In this document: piece after piece, positions 60,910 to 64,000 of the stretch
Numbering within the stretch: the stretch's first letter is position 1
Layout: each line of letters opens with the position of its first letter
DNA from: JBKEAR01 sp047972425
GTDB taxonomy: Bacteria; Pseudomonadota; Alphaproteobacteria; JBKEAR01
Direction of reading: 5' to 3'
DNA length: 64,000 nucleotides
Assembly: GCA_047972425.1 (NCBI GenBank)
Contig: JBKEAR010000012.1
Location: 4,197-68,196, forward strand
The notes under the pieces: model-generated
Database searches by the model: none
Told to the model about the DNA's origin: nothing
The model's input: only the letters and a program-made list of their open reading frames with translations
Program-made: the position numbers and the translations under genes

Positions 60910-61758
60910 ATGAAATTTTTAAAAATATTAGCCTTTATTATTTTAATTATTTTACTTATTTGGGGCTTAGGTTTTGTGATCTCTGCCCAACAAAATAAAA
61001 AAGTAAGACAATCAATTATTAAAGGTGCGGAGTCACAAATTATCGATTTATCACCTACCCGTTATGCCGATGCACCTCCTTTGGTACAAAAATATTTTAA
61101 TTATGCCTTTAATGGTAAAAAACAAATAGAGGTTGCTTATATCGATTGGAATGAAAAAGGTGATTTTACCTTACCTTTTGGTCAGTTTAAAGTTTCTGCC
61201 CGCCAAGTTAGTCAGGCGCATAATCCCCGCTATATTTGGGCAGGATTATATAAAATTAACGGTATTTTACCGTTTTTAGAAAGCCGTGATGCTTTTATGA
61301 TAGAAAGTCATAATATGCGTGCTAAAATCGGCGGTTGGATGACAGTTATGGATACCCATAGTTATGGCGGGCAAGATGTTGTTGATTTATACAGCCAATT
61401 GCTTGTGCGTTATTATGGTGCAGCCCTTAATTTTCCTTGGGTTTTATTACCCTCGGAAAATATTACTTGGATAGAGCAATCGGATAATCAGGCTATTTTA
61501 GATGTTCGCTTTGGTGAGCTTAATGCTCAATATATTGTAACTTTTGCCGAAAATGGGGCGATTATCCAAATGGATACAACCGAGTATTTACGCCACGGAA
61601 ACGACCTTAAGCTTAAAGAATATGGTAAAAAGTTGGATTATAAAGAAGTAAATGGCTTGATGATACCAACGGTTATGGATTATAGTTGGTATATGGAAGA
61701 TGGTACGCTGGATACAGCTTATCATTTTGAAATTCGTGATATTAAATATAAAAAATAG
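60910..61758 (+). CDS. DUF6544 family protein, membrane-anchored
   Basis: 282 aa. One N-terminal helix (about residues 5-25). Matches the DUF6544/DUF6920 pattern: VQKYFNYAFNGKKQIEVAYI, FKVSARQVSQAHNPRYIWAGLYK, YSQLLVRYYGAALNFPWVLL, and VNGLMIPTVMDYSWY. The role is unknown; members often sit with TetR regulators. GGAG before ATG, 24 bases after the operator. The co-transcribed TetR begins 9 bases after the stop. Confidence 0.75.
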   Translation: MKFLKILAFIILIILLIWGLGFVISAQQNKKVRQSIIKGAESQIIDLSPTRYADAPPLVQKYFNYAFNGKKQIEVAYIDWNEKGDFTLPFGQFKVSARQVSQAHNPRYIWAGLYKINGILPFLESRDAFMIESHNMRAKIGGWMTVMDTHSYGGQDVVDLYSQLLVRYYGAALNFPWVLLPSENITWIEQSDNQAILDVRFGELNAQYIVTFAENGAIIQMDTTEYLRHGNDLKLKEYGKKLDYKEVNGLMIPTVMDYSWYMEDGTLDTAYHFEIRDIKYKK

Positions 61759-61767
61759 GATATTCCT

Positions 61768-62382
61768 TTGGCCCGCTTTTCAAAAGACCGCCAACAACAG
61801 GTTTTTGATACAACATTATGCCTATTAAGTGAAAAAGGGTATCAAAAGCTTACCATGTTAGATATTGCACAAGCGTGCCAAATGTCTAAAGAAACCTTGT
61901 ATCGTTGGTTTGGGTCTAAAGCGGGTCTTTTTAATAAAATGATTACCCAAGATGTGGATGTTTTTAAAGCAAATCTAAATCGTTTATTTAACCAGCCAAA
62001 TATTCCACCCTATGAGGTTATCCGTATTTTTGCGTTACAGTATTACGATATTAATACAGGTGATAATTGCATTTGTGTGAATGCTGCTGCAATATCCGAG
62101 GCCAAAACAAACCCAGAGCTTGCGCAAATATTACTGGATTGTGGCCGAAACATCGCTTTTCCGCTTTTGGTTGCCTATATTGAAAACCAACAGAAAAACA
62201 ATATTTTTAATAATCAGCGCTCTGCTGAAAATTTAGGTGAAACCCTCTTAGGTTTAGGTGGTAAAGATATTCAAATACGTCTTTTGCTCGAAGACAATAA
62301 ACTCGATTTATCAAAAATTGATAAAGAACAGGTAGCCAAAGAAGCCGCTGATGATTTTATGAAGCTCTTTGCAACCATCTAA
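61768..62382 (+). CDS. TetR-family transcriptional regulator
   Basis: 204 aa. The HTH spans residues about 10-55: DTTLCLLSEKGYQKLTMLDIA, QMSKETLYRWFGSKAGLF, the TetR hallmark. The C-terminal ligand domain (60-200) has a TetR_C_7-like look with INTGDNCICVNAAAISEA. Starts with TTG, with AGGA six bases before it. Probably autoregulates through the inverted repeat at 60842-60886. Confidence 0.9.
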   Translation: MARFSKDRQQQVFDTTLCLLSEKGYQKLTMLDIAQACQMSKETLYRWFGSKAGLFNKMITQDVDVFKANLNRLFNQPNIPPYEVIRIFALQYYDINTGDNCICVNAAAISEAKTNPELAQILLDCGRNIAFPLLVAYIENQQKNNIFNNQRSAENLGETLLGLGGKDIQIRLLLEDNKLDLSKIDKEQVAKEAADDFMKLFATI

Positions 62383-62423
62383 AAATTTGATATAACAAAT
62401 ATCCAATCTCAATAAGGGTAAAA

Positions 62424-63686
62424 ATGATGTCTGAAATTCAAAAGCAAATGCATCAAATTGGGCAAAAAGCCAAAGCTGCTGCCAAAGCTGTGGCACAATC
62501 GAGCACCAAAATGCGCAATTATGCGCTCATAGCCGCTGCCGAAAGCTTGCATGCTCATAAGGCCGAAATCCTTAATGAAAACCAAAAGGACGTTCATGCC
62601 GCCCAAACCAAGGGCTTATCCGCTGCGCTCATTGACCGCTTAATGTTAAACGAAAGCCGCATAGAAGCCATGGCACAAGGTTTAGAGATGATATCGGCCT
62701 TGGCCGACCCTGTAGGCGCTATTATGGACGAGTGGGATCGCCCCAATGGTTTAAAAATCCAACGGGTGCGTGTGCCTTTAGGTGTGATTGGCGTTATCTT
62801 CGAAAGCCGCCCCAATGTTACCGCCGATGCCGGTGCATTATGCCTAAAATCGGGCAATACGGTTGTTTTGCGTGGGGGTTCCGATAGTATCCACTCTGCC
62901 AAAATTATTGTGCAATGCCTGCATGAAGGTTTGGTGAAAGCGGGTTTACCTATCGATGCTATTCAGCTCATCGAAACCACCGATCGCCAAGCGGTGGCCG
63001 AAATGCTCAAAATGAACGAATATATCGATGTCATTGTGCCCCGTGGCGGGCGTGGGCTGATTGAGCGCATTCAAAATGAAAGCAAAATCCCCCTCTTTAT
63101 GCATCTCGAAGGCTTAAACAATACCTATATTGATGCCAAAGCCGATAAACAAAAGGCAATAGATATTAGCGTGAATGCCAAAATGCGCCGTACCGGTATT
63201 TGCGGTGCAACCGAAAATTTGGTATTACACCAAGATATTGCGCATGAGTTTCTGCCCGCTATCGCCCAAGAATTGCTGGCTAAAGGCTGCGAAATCCGTG
63301 GTGATACCGAAGTACAAGCCCTTATTAAAGAAGCCAAAGCCGCAACCGAGCAAGATTGGGATACCGAATATCTCGATGCGATAATCGCCGTAAAAATCGT
63401 TAAAGATATTAACGCGGCCATTAACTTTGTAAGCCAGCATAATAGCCAACATACCGATGCTATTATTACCGAAGACGAAGTTGCGGCCACCCAGTTTTTA
63501 AACGAGGTCGATAGTGCGATTGTTGTATGGAATGCTTCTACCCAATTTGCCGATGGCGGTGAGTTTGGCATGGGTGCCGAAATTGGTATTTCTACCGGGC
63601 GCATGCATGCCCGCGGCCCCGTTGGGCTAGAGCAGCTCACCACCTTTAAATATAAAGTCTATGGCAGCGGCCAAACCCGCCCCTAA
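62424..63686 (+). CDS. proA: Glutamate-5-semialdehyde dehydrogenase (gamma-glutamyl phosphate reductase)
   Basis: Second enzyme of proline synthesis, NADPH-dependent reduction of gamma-glutamyl phosphate. Motifs: VPLGVIGVIFESRPNVTADAGAL, SGNTVVLRGGSDS, VPRGGRGLIERIQNE, the catalytic Cys in MRRTGICGATENLVL, and DGGEFGMGAEIGISTGRMHARG near the end. 420 aa. Two tandem ATG codons could serve as start. Partner proB is 44 kb away. Confidence 0.96.
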   Translation: MMSEIQKQMHQIGQKAKAAAKAVAQSSTKMRNYALIAAAESLHAHKAEILNENQKDVHAAQTKGLSAALIDRLMLNESRIEAMAQGLEMISALADPVGAIMDEWDRPNGLKIQRVRVPLGVIGVIFESRPNVTADAGALCLKSGNTVVLRGGSDSIHSAKIIVQCLHEGLVKAGLPIDAIQLIETTDRQAVAEMLKMNEYIDVIVPRGGRGLIERIQNESKIPLFMHLEGLNNTYIDAKADKQKAIDISVNAKMRRTGICGATENLVLHQDIAHEFLPAIAQELLAKGCEIRGDTEVQALIKEAKAATEQDWDTEYLDAIIAVKIVKDINAAINFVSQHNSQHTDAIITEDEVAATQFLNEVDSAIVVWNASTQFADGGEFGMGAEIGISTGRMHARGPVGLEQLTTFKYKVYGSGQTRP

Positions 63687-64000
63687 CACACACTTCGTGT
63701 GGTTGGGTTTACATGCGCTGTATTAAATAATCGTCATTCCTGATTTAATCACACTACTGTCCGGTAGAAATTAACCATAAGAGAATACCATCTGTTTATT
63801 TGCTTTATGGTTAGCTTTTCGCTGTTTTCGTCGTCTATAATTATTATTTGTACGGTAAAATAATGTTTCTCTTATATTAATCAAAAAGTCACTTAAGCTT
63901 CCATAGGTTTGAGTGACTTTTTTATATAGAATGAGGAGCAAATAGGCGATAAGTGCGGTGACTATCTGTATAATGACAGCATTCTTAGAGTTTCCGATTA
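63687..64000. other. Intergenic tail of the window after proA
   Basis: No gene is recognised. Just after proA is the tiny hairpin CACAC-TTC-GTGTG (63689-63701). AACCATAA (63773-63780) and TTATGGTT can pair around 63800-63820. Arms AAAAAGTCACT (63883-63893) and AGTGACTTTTT (63912-63922) form a terminator-like hairpin. The final 70 bases may lead into a gene beyond the window. Confidence 0.5.

Noticed and set aside
63125..63643. 172-codon frame antisense to proA
   Set aside because: Lies wholly inside a well-supported gene and has the Ser/Ala-rich composition of a reverse-frame shadow.
63750..63780. ACTGTCCGGTAGAAA-like sequence considered as an insertion-sequence end
   Set aside because: No matching inverted end, target duplication or transposase is visible in the window.

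Overview
The window is AT-rich, gene-dense chromosomal DNA of an alphaproteobacterium. No tRNA, rRNA, prophage, insertion sequence or CRISPR array was recognised. An affiliation near the Hyphomicrobiales (Rhizobiales) is suggested by several things. hemE lies beside a cluster of DnaA boxes, as at alphaproteobacterial origins. lnt is followed by a Xre-type regulator with the FQQIQKYE motif, an order familiar from that group. aroE-coaE, dnaQ, dnaA, rho and mnmG all lie within about 55 kb of that cluster. The species cannot be named from sequence alone.

Layout. 1-1.8 kb: end of aroE, coaE, and a GNAT acetyltransferase. 2.4-5.4 kb: a tripartite tricarboxylate transporter (tctCBA). 5.4-10.7 kb, opposite strand: a TRAP transporter (dctPQM) and 5-oxoprolinase (pxpABC), probably one uptake-and-cleavage operon. 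10.8-18 kb: secreted proteins of unknown role, dnaK/dnaJ, a fragment of a ytfG-like oxidoreductase, a DUF2459 protein and xthA. 18-22.3 kb: proB, ugpQ, lnt and the Xre regulator. 22.5-30.3 kb: a HAD phosphatase and a glycogen/maltodextrin block (glgB, glgX, malQ, membrane protein). 30.5-36.4 kb: yggS, a response regulator with a degenerate receiver, then on the minus strand rho coupled to a 764-residue DUF1266-like protein and a membrane zinc peptidase. 36.6-40.2 kb: yhcH-like gene, Dyp peroxidase, 3-hydroxyacid dehydrogenase and hemE.

40.2-40.9 kb: the likely chromosomal origin (DnaA boxes plus an AT-rich stretch), followed by a probable small RNA gene with its own promoter, terminator and anti-Shine-Dalgarno motif. 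40.9-49.9 kb: gpmI, an outer-membrane barrel protein, ppa, GST, dnaA, dnaQ, a SUKH-like protein, a 43-residue lipoprotein, a cold-shock protein and dapD. 50.3-57.8 kb: glmU and mnmG, then a GntR/UTRA regulator divergent from murQ and a mannose-family PTS (IIB, IIC, IID), which looks like an amino-sugar (MurNAc-type) utilisation locus. 58-64 kb: a TAXI-type TRAP transporter, a TetR/DUF6544 operon with a clear operator, and proA.

Intergenic DNA is rich in structure. Most convergent gene pairs share strong bidirectional terminators. Two unrelated transporter operons carry a hairpin directly after the solute-binding protein gene. Several spacers are built from short hairpins with 2-5 nt loops (mostly 3), which look like a dispersed repeat family. 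The most promising undescribed items are the origin-side small RNA, the rho-coupled gene pair, the short-hairpin family and the duplicated proB end.
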